Shown here: piece after piece, positions 53,773 through 62,127 of the stretch | Layout: every line of letters starts with the position of its first letter | How positions within the stretch are numbered: position 1 is the stretch's first letter | Source: Streptomyces sp. NBC_01351 | Lineage (GTDB): Bacteria; Actinomycetota; Actinomycetes; Streptomycetales; Streptomycetaceae | Direction of reading: 5' to 3' | Assembly: GCF_036237315.1 (NCBI RefSeq) | Contig: NZ_CP108356.1 | Coordinates: 1,612,001-1,676,000, forward strand | DNA length: 64,000 nucleotides | Translations under genes and position numbers: made by a program | The notes under the pieces: model-generated | Seen by the model: the letters and a program-made list of their open reading frames with translations, nothing else | The model's database searches: none | What the model was told of the DNA's origin: nothing

Positions 53773-56550
53773 ATGAGGCTTACCGGCCTGTTCGGGGCAC
53801 GGGGGGACCCTGTCGACCCCGAGGCGCCACCGCCCACCGAGGGGCAGCGTCGCCGGTTCCCGCTGAGGGTGCGCAGTGTCGCGAGCCAGGTGTTCGCACT
53901 GCAGCTCGCGATCGTGGTGCTGCTCGTTGCAGCAGCCGTGGTGGCGCAGGTGCTGCAGGCTCAAGCCGGGGTCATGGAGGATGCCCGCCATCGCTCGTTC
54001 GTGGGCGCCCAGACCTTCGCGAGCGCGCCCGAGACGCTGACGGCCATGAAGTCCGACGACCCGACCGCACTGCTTCAGCCGCGGGCGGAGCAGGCCCGGA
54101 AGAAGTCCGGAGTCGACTACGTAGTCGCGTTCAGCCCGGCCGGGACACGCTGGACCCACCCCGACCCCAACCTGATCGGGAAACACGTCACCGGCACCTT
54201 CGAGCACGGACTCGCAGGCGAGCCGTACACAAGCACCTTCGTCACACCGTTCGGCCAGGCCGTGGACACCACGGTCCCCGTCATCGACGCCGACGGGACG
54301 GTCGTCGGACTGGTGGCCGTCGGAATCAGCGTCGAAAGCGTGAACGAACGGGTCGCGCACCAGCTGCCGCTCCTGTTCGTCGCCGCAGCCGGCGCCCTGC
54401 TACTGGCGACGGCCGGCTCGGCCCTCGTAAGCCGGCGACTGCGGCGCCAGACCCACGGTCTGGAGCCGGCCGAACTGAGGCGGATGTACGAGCACCACGA
54501 TGCCGTGCTCCACGCGGCGCGCGAGGGGGTGCTCATCGTCGGGGGCGACGGACGCCTCGTACTGGCCAACGACGAGGCACGGCGGCTGCTGGACCTGACC
54601 GGGGACGCGGAGGGACGCCAGGTCCCGGACCTGGGCCTGCCTCCGCCACTGGCCGAACTGCTGCTCGCCGGCCGGGAGGCGACCGACGAGGTGCATACCG
54701 CGGGCGACTGGCTGCTGGCGGTGAACGTGCGGCCCACCGAGCCGTACGGCGGCCCGCCCGGGAGCGTGGTGACGCTGCGCGACACTACCGAACTGCGGAT
54801 CGTCGCCGGCGAGGCCGCCGTGGCCCAGCGACGGCTGAAACTGCTCTACGACGCGATGACCGAGATCGGCACCACCCTTGACGTCGTGAGGACGGCCGAG
54901 GAGCTGACCCGGTTCTCGGTCCCCCGCTTCGCCGACTTCGCCAGTGTCGATCTGGTCGCTCCGATCCTCCAGGGAGAGGAGCCGACGGGGACGACCCTTC
55001 GACGTACGGCCGTCACCGGCATCCGGCACGACCACCCCCTGTACGAGGTCGGCAAGGTGATCGACTTCGTGGCCACCGCCCCGCAGGCGATCGGCTTCGG
55101 CACCATGGAGCCGGTGCTGGAGGCGGACCTGCCCGGCTCGACCAAGTGGCGCGAACAGGATCCCGCCATCGCCCGGAAGATCATCGACCACGGCATCCAC
55201 TCGATGATCGTCATCCCCTTGCGCGCGCGGGGCGTCCTCATGGGCGTCGCGAGCTTCTGGCGCTCCGAGAAGCCCGAACCCTTCGAGCAGGAGGACGTGT
55301 CGATCGCCGAGGAGTTGGTCGGCCGCGCGGCGCTGGCCATCGACAACGCCCGCAGGTACACCCGCGAGCACGCCGTGGCGGTCGCCCTGCAGCGCAGCCT
55401 CCTGCCACAGGGGGTGCCCGAACATTCCGCGCTCGATGTCGCATACCGCTATCTGCCCGCGCAGGCCGGGGTGGGCGGGGACTGGTTCGACGTTATCCCG
55501 CTGCCCGGCGCCAGGGTGGCGCTGGTCGTGGGCGACGTCGTGGGCCACGGGCTGCACGCGGCCGCCACCATGGGCCGCCTGCGCACCGCGGTGCACAACT
55601 TCTCCGCGCTCGACCTGCCTCCCGACGACCTCCTGGTGCACCTGGACGAACTGGTGAGCCAGATCGACAGCGACGAGGCAGCCGGCGGCGTCGGCCCGGG
55701 GCTCGCGGGAGCCACCTGCCTGTACGCCGTCTACGACCCGGTCGCCGGCCGGGTCAGCATCGCCCGGGCCGGCCATCCCGGTCCCGCGCTGGTCCTCCCC
55801 GACGGCACCGTTTCATTCCCGGACGTACCCCTCTCCCCGCCCTTGGGCGTGGGCGGCAGCCTGCCCGTGGAGAGCGCCGAACTTCTCTTGCCCGAGGGCT
55901 CACGACTCGTGCTCTTCACCGACGGACTGGTCGAGGACCGTGACCGCGACATCGATACGGGCCTGGAGTTGCTGCGCGTGGCCTTGGCCGCGGGTGCGGA
56001 CCGTACGCCGGACGAAACGTGCGCCGCAGTCCTCGACACCGTGCTGCCCGCCCACCCCGACGACGACGTCGCCCTGCTGGTGGCCTGCACCCGGCTGATG
56101 GACCCCGCCCGGGTCGCCGAGTGGGAGGTCCCTTCCGACCCCGCGGCCGTGGCTCCGGTCCGCTCCGCTTGCGGACGCACTCTGACTGCATGGGGGTTGG
56201 AGGAAATCGGGTACGCCACCGAGCTGATCCTCAGCGAGCTGATCACCAACGCCATCCGCTACGGCACCCAGCCCATCCGCGTCCGCATGCTGCACGACGA
56301 CGATCGCAGCCTGATCTGCGAGGTCTCCGACGGCAGCAGCACCTCCCCGCACATGCGGCGCGCGGCCACCACGGACGAGGGAGGCCGCGGCCTGTTCCTC
56401 GTCGCCCAGTTCGCCGAACGCTGGGGCACTCGCTACACCCCACGCGGCAAGGTGATCTGGACCGAGCAGTCGCTCCACGACAACCAAGAAGGACCAGGAG
56501 CCGACATGGTCGAACACCTCCTCGACCAATGGGACGACGAGGCCTTGTGA
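53773..56550 (+). CDS. multidomain sensor SpoIIE-type phosphatase with anti-sigma kinase domain
   Basis: 925 aa. Order: basic N terminus, TM helix (about residues 40-62), extracytoplasmic Cache-type sensor (about 65-195), TM helix (about 198-218), PAS (about 240-345), GAF (about 360-525), PP2C/SpoIIE phosphatase (about 545-745, with GVGGDWFDVIPL and VVGDVVGHGLHAAATMG), and a RsbW-like HATPase (about 775-905, with LILSELITNAIRYG and GGRGLFLV). Such proteins balance phosphorylation of an anti-sigma antagonist in response to a signal outside the cell. No sigma factor or antagonist gene is adjacent. It is monocistronic. Confidence 0.92.
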   Translation: MRLTGLFGARGDPVDPEAPPPTEGQRRRFPLRVRSVASQVFALQLAIVVLLVAAAVVAQVLQAQAGVMEDARHRSFVGAQTFASAPETLTAMKSDDPTALLQPRAEQARKKSGVDYVVAFSPAGTRWTHPDPNLIGKHVTGTFEHGLAGEPYTSTFVTPFGQAVDTTVPVIDADGTVVGLVAVGISVESVNERVAHQLPLLFVAAAGALLLATAGSALVSRRLRRQTHGLEPAELRRMYEHHDAVLHAAREGVLIVGGDGRLVLANDEARRLLDLTGDAEGRQVPDLGLPPPLAELLLAGREATDEVHTAGDWLLAVNVRPTEPYGGPPGSVVTLRDTTELRIVAGEAAVAQRRLKLLYDAMTEIGTTLDVVRTAEELTRFSVPRFADFASVDLVAPILQGEEPTGTTLRRTAVTGIRHDHPLYEVGKVIDFVATAPQAIGFGTMEPVLEADLPGSTKWREQDPAIARKIIDHGIHSMIVIPLRARGVLMGVASFWRSEKPEPFEQEDVSIAEELVGRAALAIDNARRYTREHAVAVALQRSLLPQGVPEHSALDVAYRYLPAQAGVGGDWFDVIPLPGARVALVVGDVVGHGLHAAATMGRLRTAVHNFSALDLPPDDLLVHLDELVSQIDSDEAAGGVGPGLAGATCLYAVYDPVAGRVSIARAGHPGPALVLPDGTVSFPDVPLSPPLGVGGSLPVESAELLLPEGSRLVLFTDGLVEDRDRDIDTGLELLRVALAAGADRTPDETCAAVLDTVLPAHPDDDVALLVACTRLMDPARVAEWEVPSDPAAVAPVRSACGRTLTAWGLEEIGYATELILSELITNAIRYGTQPIRVRMLHDDDRSLICEVSDGSSTSPHMRRAATTDEGGRGLFLVAQFAERWGTRYTPRGKVIWTEQSLHDNQEGPGADMVEHLLDQWDDEAL

Positions 56551-56599
56551 CCACTTGAGGACGGCACACCCACCGCCTCTGCCACCCGGGGCGACCCGA

Positions 56600-56735
56600 C
56601 TCTACGGATCAGCTGGGTGCTACCACGAGTCAGGCGCGCGCCGTCGAGGATCAGGTCGACCAGGCGCGGGACCAGGGTGTCCCCCAGCGGTTCGCCGGTG
56701 AGCAGTACCCGTGCGAGGACGGGGCCTGCGATGGC
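56600..56735 (-). pseudogene. C-terminal fragment of a TetR-type regulator
   Basis: Read leftward, the sequence encodes AIAGPVLARVLLTGEPLGDT and then VPRLVDLILDGARLTRG, typical of the C-terminal region of TetR family regulators. There is no HTH, start or complete frame. It is a decayed remnant. Confidence 0.55.
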
Positions 56736-56744
56736 CTCGCCTCA

Positions 56745-56930
56745 CAGCAGTCGAGGCCTCCGCCGAAATCGCGGGCGACGCCTTGTTCGTCCTCAACCCG
56801 GCACCCGCTCAACCGCTGCCCGCCACCCTACTCAAACGCGTCGATGTCCTGATCCCCAACCGCTACGAGCTGACCTCACTCGCAGACACACCACTGCCGA
56901 CACGCTTGGAGGACGTCGCCTCCACATGCA
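56745..56930 (+). pseudogene. fragment of a PfkB/ribokinase-like sugar kinase
   Basis: Codons here read VLNPAPAQPLPATLLKRVDV and then LIPNRYELTSLADTPLPTRL, the mid-region of ribokinase-type enzymes (NPAP and PNRYE motifs). Neither the N-terminal substrate lid nor the C-terminal GAGD catalytic motif is present. The similarity stops near 56930, so this is a truncated remnant. Confidence 0.6.
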
Positions 56931-57586
56931 ACCTACTCGGCGTGGCGAGATCGCGTGGCAGTTCGGGCGCAGGGCGATCATCTACCCCGGATGCTACGGC
57001 CGCCGCGCCCCCAACTCCTGGACGTGGTCCACCTCCTATCTGGGATCCCCGACATCGGTGACATCGTCCGGCTGACCTTGGATTCTGGATTCTCACACCG
57101 GCCACCGCTACGGAAGGCAACCGCCCTGCGGGCCGCTTCACTGGCGGATGAGGCGTCCGCCTCCTGCGTCCGTGCGATGGCCCCGGGTCCTCGGTTCCCG
57201 CTCCTCCACCCGCTGCCGATACCTGGCTGCCTCCGGCCCCAGATCCGGGAGCGGCGCAAGGTCGACCGTCTGAGCAGCCCTTTCATTCTGGGACTGGCTG
57301 GACTTCTCGCACGCCTGATGCCGTGTTCGCCCGTCGGGGACTACCGACTGCACGCACACGGGCACAGACGCGCCGACGCCTTGCCGTGGGTCCGCTCGCT
57401 GTCGGAAGAAGCAGCCTGCTGCGGCCCACGGTCCTGCTCGCGAGTGTCGGCATCCAACACACGGAGTTGGTGAAGGCGCTGGGGTCACATGCCGCGCCTG
57501 CACGCCCAGCTCGTACCCCACGGGACCGATTACCTCCAAGTAAGCAGTAAAAACGCAGGTCACGGGGTAACCGATCGACCCACCTA
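56931..57586. other. 656-bp region without a recognisable gene
   Basis: Open frames on both strands lack ribosome binding sites and family motifs, and third-position GC bias is irregular. It looks like decayed DNA between pseudogene fragments. I see no repeat or operator. Confidence 0.45.
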
Positions 57587-57645
57587 CCGGAGAGGGGTGG
57601 GAGAGAAGCCGCGTCTCGGATGACGAACACGCGACCCCTCTCCGG
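57587..57645. other. 12-bp inverted repeat in the leader of the next gene
   Basis: CCGGAGAGGGGT (57587-57598) pairs perfectly with ACCCCTCTCCGG (57634-57645), leaving a 35-base loop that can itself fold. It lies 50-110 bp before the gene at 57694. It may be a terminator of decayed upstream DNA or part of a structured leader. Confidence 0.45.
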
Positions 57646-57693
57646 GCACCCCGATTTAGCGTCCCCCCTGTACCCAGTTGAAGGAGATCCCCA

Positions 57694-58131
57694 ATGCAGC
57701 ATGTCACCCCCGAGACCCGTGCAAAGATCGCCAACCTCTTCGCCGACCGGCGGCAAAACCAGCCCGCCAAGAACGAGTTGACGGCCCTGCTGGAGCTGTA
57801 CGTCCAGCGCGTCCTCATCGACCCCGACCTGACCGCTCACGTCGCCCCGAGCACCCCGTACGTGCGCGTTCTGGACCAGCGGAGCGTCTGGGAGAAGACG
57901 CCGGAGACGCCCTTCGCCCCGGCCGTCGCAAACATCGGCGGCGACATCGACATCCACCTCGACCCCGAAGACTTCGGCGACCTCAGAGAGTTCGTCACAT
58001 ACAAGACACACCTCCAGCGGGACGTTCACCTGGCGTGTGTCGACCTGAAGAAGCACCCCACCGTCCTCGCCGTCCTGGCTGCCGTCGAGCTGACCCGTCG
58101 CGCCTACGAAAAGAACCGCGCCGGCCGCTGA
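57694..58131 (+). CDS. hypothetical cytoplasmic protein
   Basis: 145 aa, well-formed gene: GAAGGAGATCC precedes the ATG and codon usage is Streptomyces-like. The sequence begins MQHVTPETRAKIANLFADRR and has no signal peptide, membrane segment or recognised motif; the middle is acidic (IGGDIDIHLDPEDFGDL). I cannot assign a family. It is flanked on both sides by decayed genes, which makes its survival notable. Confidence 0.6.
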   Translation: MQHVTPETRAKIANLFADRRQNQPAKNELTALLELYVQRVLIDPDLTAHVAPSTPYVRVLDQRSVWEKTPETPFAPAVANIGGDIDIHLDPEDFGDLREFVTYKTHLQRDVHLACVDLKKHPTVLAVLAAVELTRRAYEKNRAGR

Positions 58132-58235
58132 CCACGACGCATCACCCACACCTACCCGGTCTCCTGCCCGTGCGGCTCCCTCCTTGTGCGGGAGCCGTGC
58201 GGACACTCACGATCAGTGGGAAGCAAGTCACACTG

Positions 58236-58338
58236 GCCGTTCTGCTCCCCCGTCGGGGCCCGCGCCACCACCAGCGACGGCCACGCCGCCAAGTGCTACA
58301 TGGGCAGGGACGGCAAAGCCCGCTGGAGCGGCGCGTGA
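58236..58338 (+). pseudogene. duplicate of the C-terminal segment of the gene at 60870
   Basis: This stretch encodes CSPVGARATTSDGHAAKCYM and GRDGKARW, nearly the same as CSPVGATATTADGRPAKCFM and GKDGKARW at the end of the protein encoded at 60870-61598. Only about 34 codons are retained, ending in a TGA (58336-58338). It is the remnant of a paralogous gene or of a local duplication. Confidence 0.65.
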
Positions 58339-58446
58339 TCTGGCCACGCGACGGGGCCTCGCCAGCGGCGCGGCGGGCCCCGCCTGCGTTCGCGAAGGAC
58401 TTCGCCATGAACCGCTGCCCCGCACAACAATGAACACGAGACTGTT

Positions 58447-58822
58447 TTGTGGGACGCCTTCGCCGAGAGCACGTGGAAGGACCCCAGCAGCGGGGAACAT
58501 TGCTTCCGCTGGACCCAGTACAAGGACCACTCCACCGATCCCGGGCCTGACATCCTCGGCGGCCCGGAGACTGCGCTGGAGATCGACAGCGGTACCGGCC
58601 ACGCCGCTGCATACCTCGATGCTGGGCCGCACGTCGTGAAGGCCGCCTGCGCAAGCCCGGTGAGCGCAAGGCCGTCCTGCTCGTGGGCGGCCTGCAGCAG
58701 GCCGCCCACGACCCAGAAGCCCCGCGGATGATCCTGGAGTAGGACGGCTTCGCCTGGAGCGTTGCAACGGTGGACAACTACGCGGCGGCCTGCCGCTACC
58801 TCAGCCCCAACGAGGGATCCCA
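58447..58822 (+). pseudogene. fragments of a class I SAM-dependent methyltransferase
   Basis: The frame from 58470 reads HCFRWTQYKDHSTDPGPDIL then ETALEIDSGTGHAAAYLD, the N-terminal part of class I methyltransferases (E-I-x-S-G-T-G motif I; the usual Gly-x-Gly is altered to Asp-Ser-Gly). After about 58630 the frame is lost, and a stop follows at 58739-58741. A later piece, WSVATVDNYAAACRYLSP, may be another fragment. No intact gene remains. Confidence 0.55.
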
Positions 58823-59193
58823 CTGAACCGACACGGGCCCCGTCACCGGACGCAACCCTCTCGCCCCCGGGACCGGACGTCACCGCAAGCCCTGACCGCC
58901 GCACACATCCCCGCCTCCCCGAGGCCTAGGAGATCGGGGGCGCCGCACCAACTCCCCGTTATTTTCGACTGATTCGGAGCGCCAACTCCAGGCGTGGCGC
59001 CTTGGATCATTTCCCACAGGACAGGCTCACCCAGCCAAATCCACCAGATCATCCGGAATCTCGAACAGCGCTCTAAACCCGGTTGAACAGTTCGCAAAGA
59101 GGCAGACCGCGGTTAGTGTCCTGGTGCAGACCAAGGGCCATCAGCTTCCCCGAAGCCGGGGACTGGCCCGGGATCTGCACGGGGAGAAGTCTC
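58823..59193. other. 371-bp region without a gene
   Basis: It holds the promoter and leader of the secreted-protein gene that begins at 59194. The middle part (58960-59090) is less GC-rich than its surroundings. I see no convincing promoter hexamers or repeats. Confidence 0.4.
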
Positions 59194-59661
59194 TTGAAGA
59201 CCATCACCACATTGCGCCTCGCGGCCATCGCCACGGCGATCGCCGGACTCGCCGTCCTCGGCGGAACCGCGAACGCGGCAGATGAGCCTCACTCCCTGAG
59301 CGGAGAAGGCGGCGAGCTCGGCCCGCAGCACGCCATCACCTGCGGCTGGGACCAGGGCGTCGTAGCCCCATACAGCGTCGGCACCGACGTCGTCCGTGGC
59401 ATGGTCCGCGTCAAGTGCTCCGACAGCCTCGACAAGGCCAACACCAGGGCCCAGCTCCAGGTTCTGGACGGCGGAAAGTGGTGGAACCGCGGCATCGGGG
59501 TCACCAGCTACTCCACCGCCAAGACCATCCACGTCAACGACGACAGCACCAAGCTCTCCGGCGTGTACATGTACCGCACCGTGGGCACCCACTACGGGCA
59601 GCACGGCAACGCCTGGGCGCTGCCCGTCTTCTACTCCAAGACGCAGTACCTCACCGGCTGA
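59194..59661 (+). CDS. secreted protein of unknown function
   Basis: 155 aa from a TTG at 59194 with GGGGAG 7 bases upstream. A signal peptide LKTITTLRLAAIATAIAG continues to a cleavage site after ANA (about residue 29). The mature part (about 126 aa) has two cysteines (TCGW and VKCSD) and Tyr/Trp/Gly-rich strands (GGKWWNRGIGVTSY). I recognise no family; its beta-rich appearance suggests a small extracellular binding protein. It is first of three closely spaced genes, the next beginning 12 bp downstream. Confidence 0.65.
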   Translation: MKTITTLRLAAIATAIAGLAVLGGTANAADEPHSLSGEGGELGPQHAITCGWDQGVVAPYSVGTDVVRGMVRVKCSDSLDKANTRAQLQVLDGGKWWNRGIGVTSYSTAKTIHVNDDSTKLSGVYMYRTVGTHYGQHGNAWALPVFYSKTQYLTG

Positions 59662-59673
59662 TCAGGAGGACCG

Positions 59674-59982
59674 ATGCGACCGATGGATCCCGATGCCCGG
59701 CGGCTTCTGGGCGTGGCGACCGAAGTGGCCCGGGTGCGTCACGGTGACGTGTGCGAGCCGAGGGACCTGGTCGTCGCCTACGTCATCCACGAGCTGATCC
59801 CTTCGGGCGAGTCTCCGACGATCTCCGCCCAGAACAGCACGTCGCCGGAACAGCTCCGCCTGTCGCCGGAGATCGAGGAAGTCCTCACGCTGGAGACGGA
59901 CGAGCCCGTCGTCCTGGGCGAGTTCCTGGATCTGGCCAGGCAGGTTGGTCCCGAGCTGTACGAGTACCTCGGAGTGAAGTGA
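59674..59982 (+). CDS. small cytoplasmic protein, possibly Clp N-domain-like
   Basis: 102 aa with CAGGAGG before the ATG. The N-terminal segment DPDARRLLGVATEVARVRHGD loosely resembles the start of the Clp N-terminal repeat, with the conserved later LSPEIEEVLTLE also reminiscent of it; the resemblance is weak. No membrane segment. Its stop overlaps the GTG start of the lipoprotein gene by 4 bases, so the two are translationally coupled. Confidence 0.6.
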   Translation: MRPMDPDARRLLGVATEVARVRHGDVCEPRDLVVAYVIHELIPSGESPTISAQNSTSPEQLRLSPEIEEVLTLETDEPVVLGEFLDLARQVGPELYEYLGVK

Positions 59983-60518
59983 AGCAGCGTTACCTGGCCG
60001 CCGTCCTCTCCCTGGCCCTGACGGGCTGCGGAGGGGGCGGCGGTCCCTCATTGTCCGAGAAGATGGAACAGGCCGGGTGGAAGAGCGAACCGGTTCTGAA
60101 AGGCGCCGAGATGGAGCGGGGCCAGGTCTCGCCGGCCGCCTGCGAGAAGCTCTTCTCCCTGCTGGGCCACGAGGAAGACACCGACACCACCAGGGGCTTC
60201 AAGAAGGGCGAGGCGGCGTACCTCCTCGTCCGGGAGTGGAACGGGGCCGGATTCCCTGGCGACGTCTCGCGAGCGGCCGAAGCCTGCCCGGCGATGAGTA
60301 TGGCCTACGGCCCCACCACGCTCACCTACACCGTCGCCGTCGAAGACAAGGGTGACCAGACCCGGCTACGGCTGACCGCGAGGGAGTCCGGGCAAGTGCT
60401 CGCGGAGCTACTCCTGGGCGCCTCCGAAGCCTCCGGCCGAAACCGCCTCGTCCGCGTCATGAACGCCCGTGACGACGGCACACAAGCCCTCCAAGTGGCC
60501 CTCACCTCCCCCTTGTGA
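59979..60518 (+). CDS. lipoprotein of unknown function
   Basis: 179 aa from a GTG that overlaps the previous stop (GTGA). A short signal KQRYLAAVLSLALTGCGGGG carries the lipobox L-T-G-C with the lipidated Cys at about residue 16. The mature domain contains LSEKMEQAGWKSEPVLKG and two further cysteines (AACEKL and AACPAM) that probably pair. I recognise no family. It should be anchored on the outer face of the membrane and is coupled to the small gene upstream. Confidence 0.7.
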   Translation: MKQRYLAAVLSLALTGCGGGGGPSLSEKMEQAGWKSEPVLKGAEMERGQVSPAACEKLFSLLGHEEDTDTTRGFKKGEAAYLLVREWNGAGFPGDVSRAAEACPAMSMAYGPTTLTYTVAVEDKGDQTRLRLTARESGQVLAELLLGASEASGRNRLVRVMNARDDGTQALQVALTSPL

Positions 60519-60587
60519 GCGGCCCACAGGCCCCTGCCGGCGCGTGCGCCACGGGGCGGGGGCGGCGCCCGTACCAACGGACCGCAC

Positions 60588-60700
60588 ATGGACAGCGACT
60601 TCACCAACGACGAGGTGTGCGGACTCCTCGGGTCCCCAAGAACTGGCTCTACAGCTTCGCGATGACCCCGGCCCGCAAGAGGTTCCGTGCGGAACAGCTG
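60588..60700 (+). pseudogene. frameshifted excisionase/HTH_17-like remnant
   Basis: From ATG 60588 the sequence reads MDSDFTNDEVCGLLG; then, one frame over, VPKNWLYSFA. Together these match the helix-turn-helix of excisionase-type proteins (T-x-x-E-V-x-x-L-L-G-V-P-x-x-W-L-Y). The frameshift near 60632 and lack of the second half make it a remnant. Xis-type genes usually sit beside the integrase at the end of integrative elements, which fits its position 1.2 kb inside the proposed right junction. Confidence 0.55.
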
Positions 60701-60715
60701 CGGCCCAACTCCGCA

Positions 60716-60757
60716 CGAAGCCCCCGCACCCGCGCTCCCGGATCGGCGGGGGCTTCG
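60716..60757. terminator. hairpin terminator
   Basis: CGAAGCCCCCGC (60716-60727) pairs perfectly with GCGGGGGCTTCG (60746-60757) around an 18-base loop. Confidence 0.7.
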
Positions 60758-60869
60758 TCATGGACGCGAGCGTCTCAGCCCTCGTACCACCGGTAACGAT
60801 CTTCAACAATCTGTGTACGCTCCGAACCCCTCACCCCAGCCCACACCCACCACGCCGAGAAGGAAACCC

Positions 60870-61598
60870 ATGCCTACCCTGCCCACCTACGACCAGCACA
60901 TACAGCCCCCGCCCCCACCGCCCCAAGACCCCGGCAAGTTCACCGCGAAGCAGAAGACGGCCCTGAGCATCAGCGCGATGTGCACCGTCCTCTTCACCCC
61001 GCTGTTCATCGCCGCGGCCTGCTCCCCGCTGCCGCCTCCCAGCCCAGCCCCGGCCCCCACGGTCACCGTCACCGTCACCGCGCAGGCCCCCCAGCCCACC
61101 AGCCCGGCCCCGGCTCCCGCGCTCATGCCACAAGCCGTGGGCGCCACCTTCACGGATGCGGTCAGGCAGATCGAGGCTGTCGGCGGCGGGGCTCCGCAGA
61201 GCGCATCCGCGTACACCGACGTCGAAGTCCCCGCCGACCACGCCACTTGGAAAGTCTGCTTCCAGACCCCGGACAAAGGCGCCCCCGTCAAGCCCGGTGA
61301 AACCCGCCTGGTCCTGGCAGCACCCGACGTGAAGTGCCCGGACAAGGAGGGCACCCGCCTCACCCCGGAGCCCGTACCCGCCCCTCCGCCCGCACCCAAG
61401 CCGGAGCCGACCCCCGACACCGACGAGGGCAGCACCTCCTCCTCCGGGGGCAGCGGATCGAGCGGCGGCGGCACCACGGGAGTCGGATTCGGCCGTTCCT
61501 GCTCCCCCGTCGGAGCCACCGCCACCACCGCCGACGGCCGTCCCGCCAAGTGCTTCATGGGCAAGGACGGCAAAGCCCGCTGGGGCTACAACAGCTGA
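60870..61598 (+). CDS. membrane-anchored protein with PASTA-like region
   Basis: 242 aa; GAAGGAAA precedes the ATG. A proline-rich cytoplasmic start (1-20) leads to one hydrophobic helix (ALSISAMCTVLFTPLFIAAA, about 31-50), then a Pro/Thr/Ala-rich spacer. ATFTDAVRQIEAVGGGAPQS (about 90-109) with ETRLVLAAPDVKCP resembles a diverged PASTA-like unit. A second low-complexity Pro/Gly/Ser spacer precedes a conserved C-terminal module CSPVGATATTADGRPAKCFM. That module is duplicated as a fragment at 58236. Function unknown; it should display its C terminus outside the membrane. Confidence 0.65.
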   Translation: MPTLPTYDQHIQPPPPPPQDPGKFTAKQKTALSISAMCTVLFTPLFIAAACSPLPPPSPAPAPTVTVTVTAQAPQPTSPAPAPALMPQAVGATFTDAVRQIEAVGGGAPQSASAYTDVEVPADHATWKVCFQTPDKGAPVKPGETRLVLAAPDVKCPDKEGTRLTPEPVPAPPPAPKPEPTPDTDEGSTSSSGGSGSSGGGTTGVGFGRSCSPVGATATTADGRPAKCFMGKDGKARWGYNS

Positions 61599-61604
61599 CG
61601 TCAC

Positions 61605-61638
61605 CGAAGCCCGCCAGCACTACGCCGGCGGGGCTTCG
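61605..61638 (+). terminator. terminator after the 60870 gene
   Basis: CGAAGCCCGCC (61605-61615) pairs with GGCGGGGCTTCG (61627-61638) with one bulged base; it follows the stop by 6 bp. Confidence 0.7.
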
Positions 61639-61781
61639 TCGTTTCTGGACGGCCGGTCCGCTGCGACTCAGTCAGGGCACTCCCAGCTCCCGCCCCGCCG
61701 CCACTCCCCTGAGTAACCTGTCGTGAGCGACGTTGGACGGCCCCCGACCTGCGGCGTCCCTCTTGGCGAGACAGTGTCCGC

Positions 61782-61802
61782 TGGGGGGAATCTGGGGGGA
61801 AT
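61782..61802. repeat. TGGGGGGAAT direct repeat pair, right
   Basis: TGGGGGGAATC plus TGGGGGGAAT, all 21 bases identical to 35015-35035. Another TGGGGGGAATC follows about 40 bases later. They lie some 140 bp before the second corA 3' copy and probably mark the right end of the inserted element. Confidence 0.65.
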
Positions 61803-61942
61803 GAGGCCTCGTTGGGGGGCGGCTGGGGGGAATCGGCTGCATATATGGGCAGCAGGGTGAAAGGCTCCGAAAGGTCGATCACTGCAGGTCAGACGGCCTG
61901 TGCAGCGAATTTTCGCAGGTCAGCGGCGTGCGGGTGACGACT

Positions 61943-62127
61943 TCAAGAAGATCTCCTCGTGGGCCGCCATCCTGTTTGCACCCACACTCGTAGGAACCAT
62001 CTACGGCATGAACTTCGAAGACATGCCCGAGCTCAAATGGGCAGGAGGCTACCCCTTCGCGATCCTGCTGATGGCGGTGGTCTGCGTCAGCCTGTACGTC
62101 ATCTTCAAGAAGCGCGACTGGCTGTAG
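61943..62127 (+). pseudogene. corA 3' end, copy 2
   Basis: The frame reads DDFKKISSWAAILFAPTLVG, TIYGMNFEDMPELKW, and ends FKKRDWL with a TAG at 62125-62127. It corresponds to the last 60 codons of CorA, including both membrane helices and the GMN motif, with nothing of the cytoplasmic domain. An ATG and ribosome binding site for it are lacking. I interpret it as a displaced gene end created by site-specific integration (attR-like); a decayed corA paralogue is the alternative. Confidence 0.75.

Noticed and set aside
53044..54360. Minus-strand frame of 438 codons opposite the PucR and SpoIIE genes
   Set aside because: It crosses two well-supported genes in antisense and has no recognisable domain or ribosome binding site.
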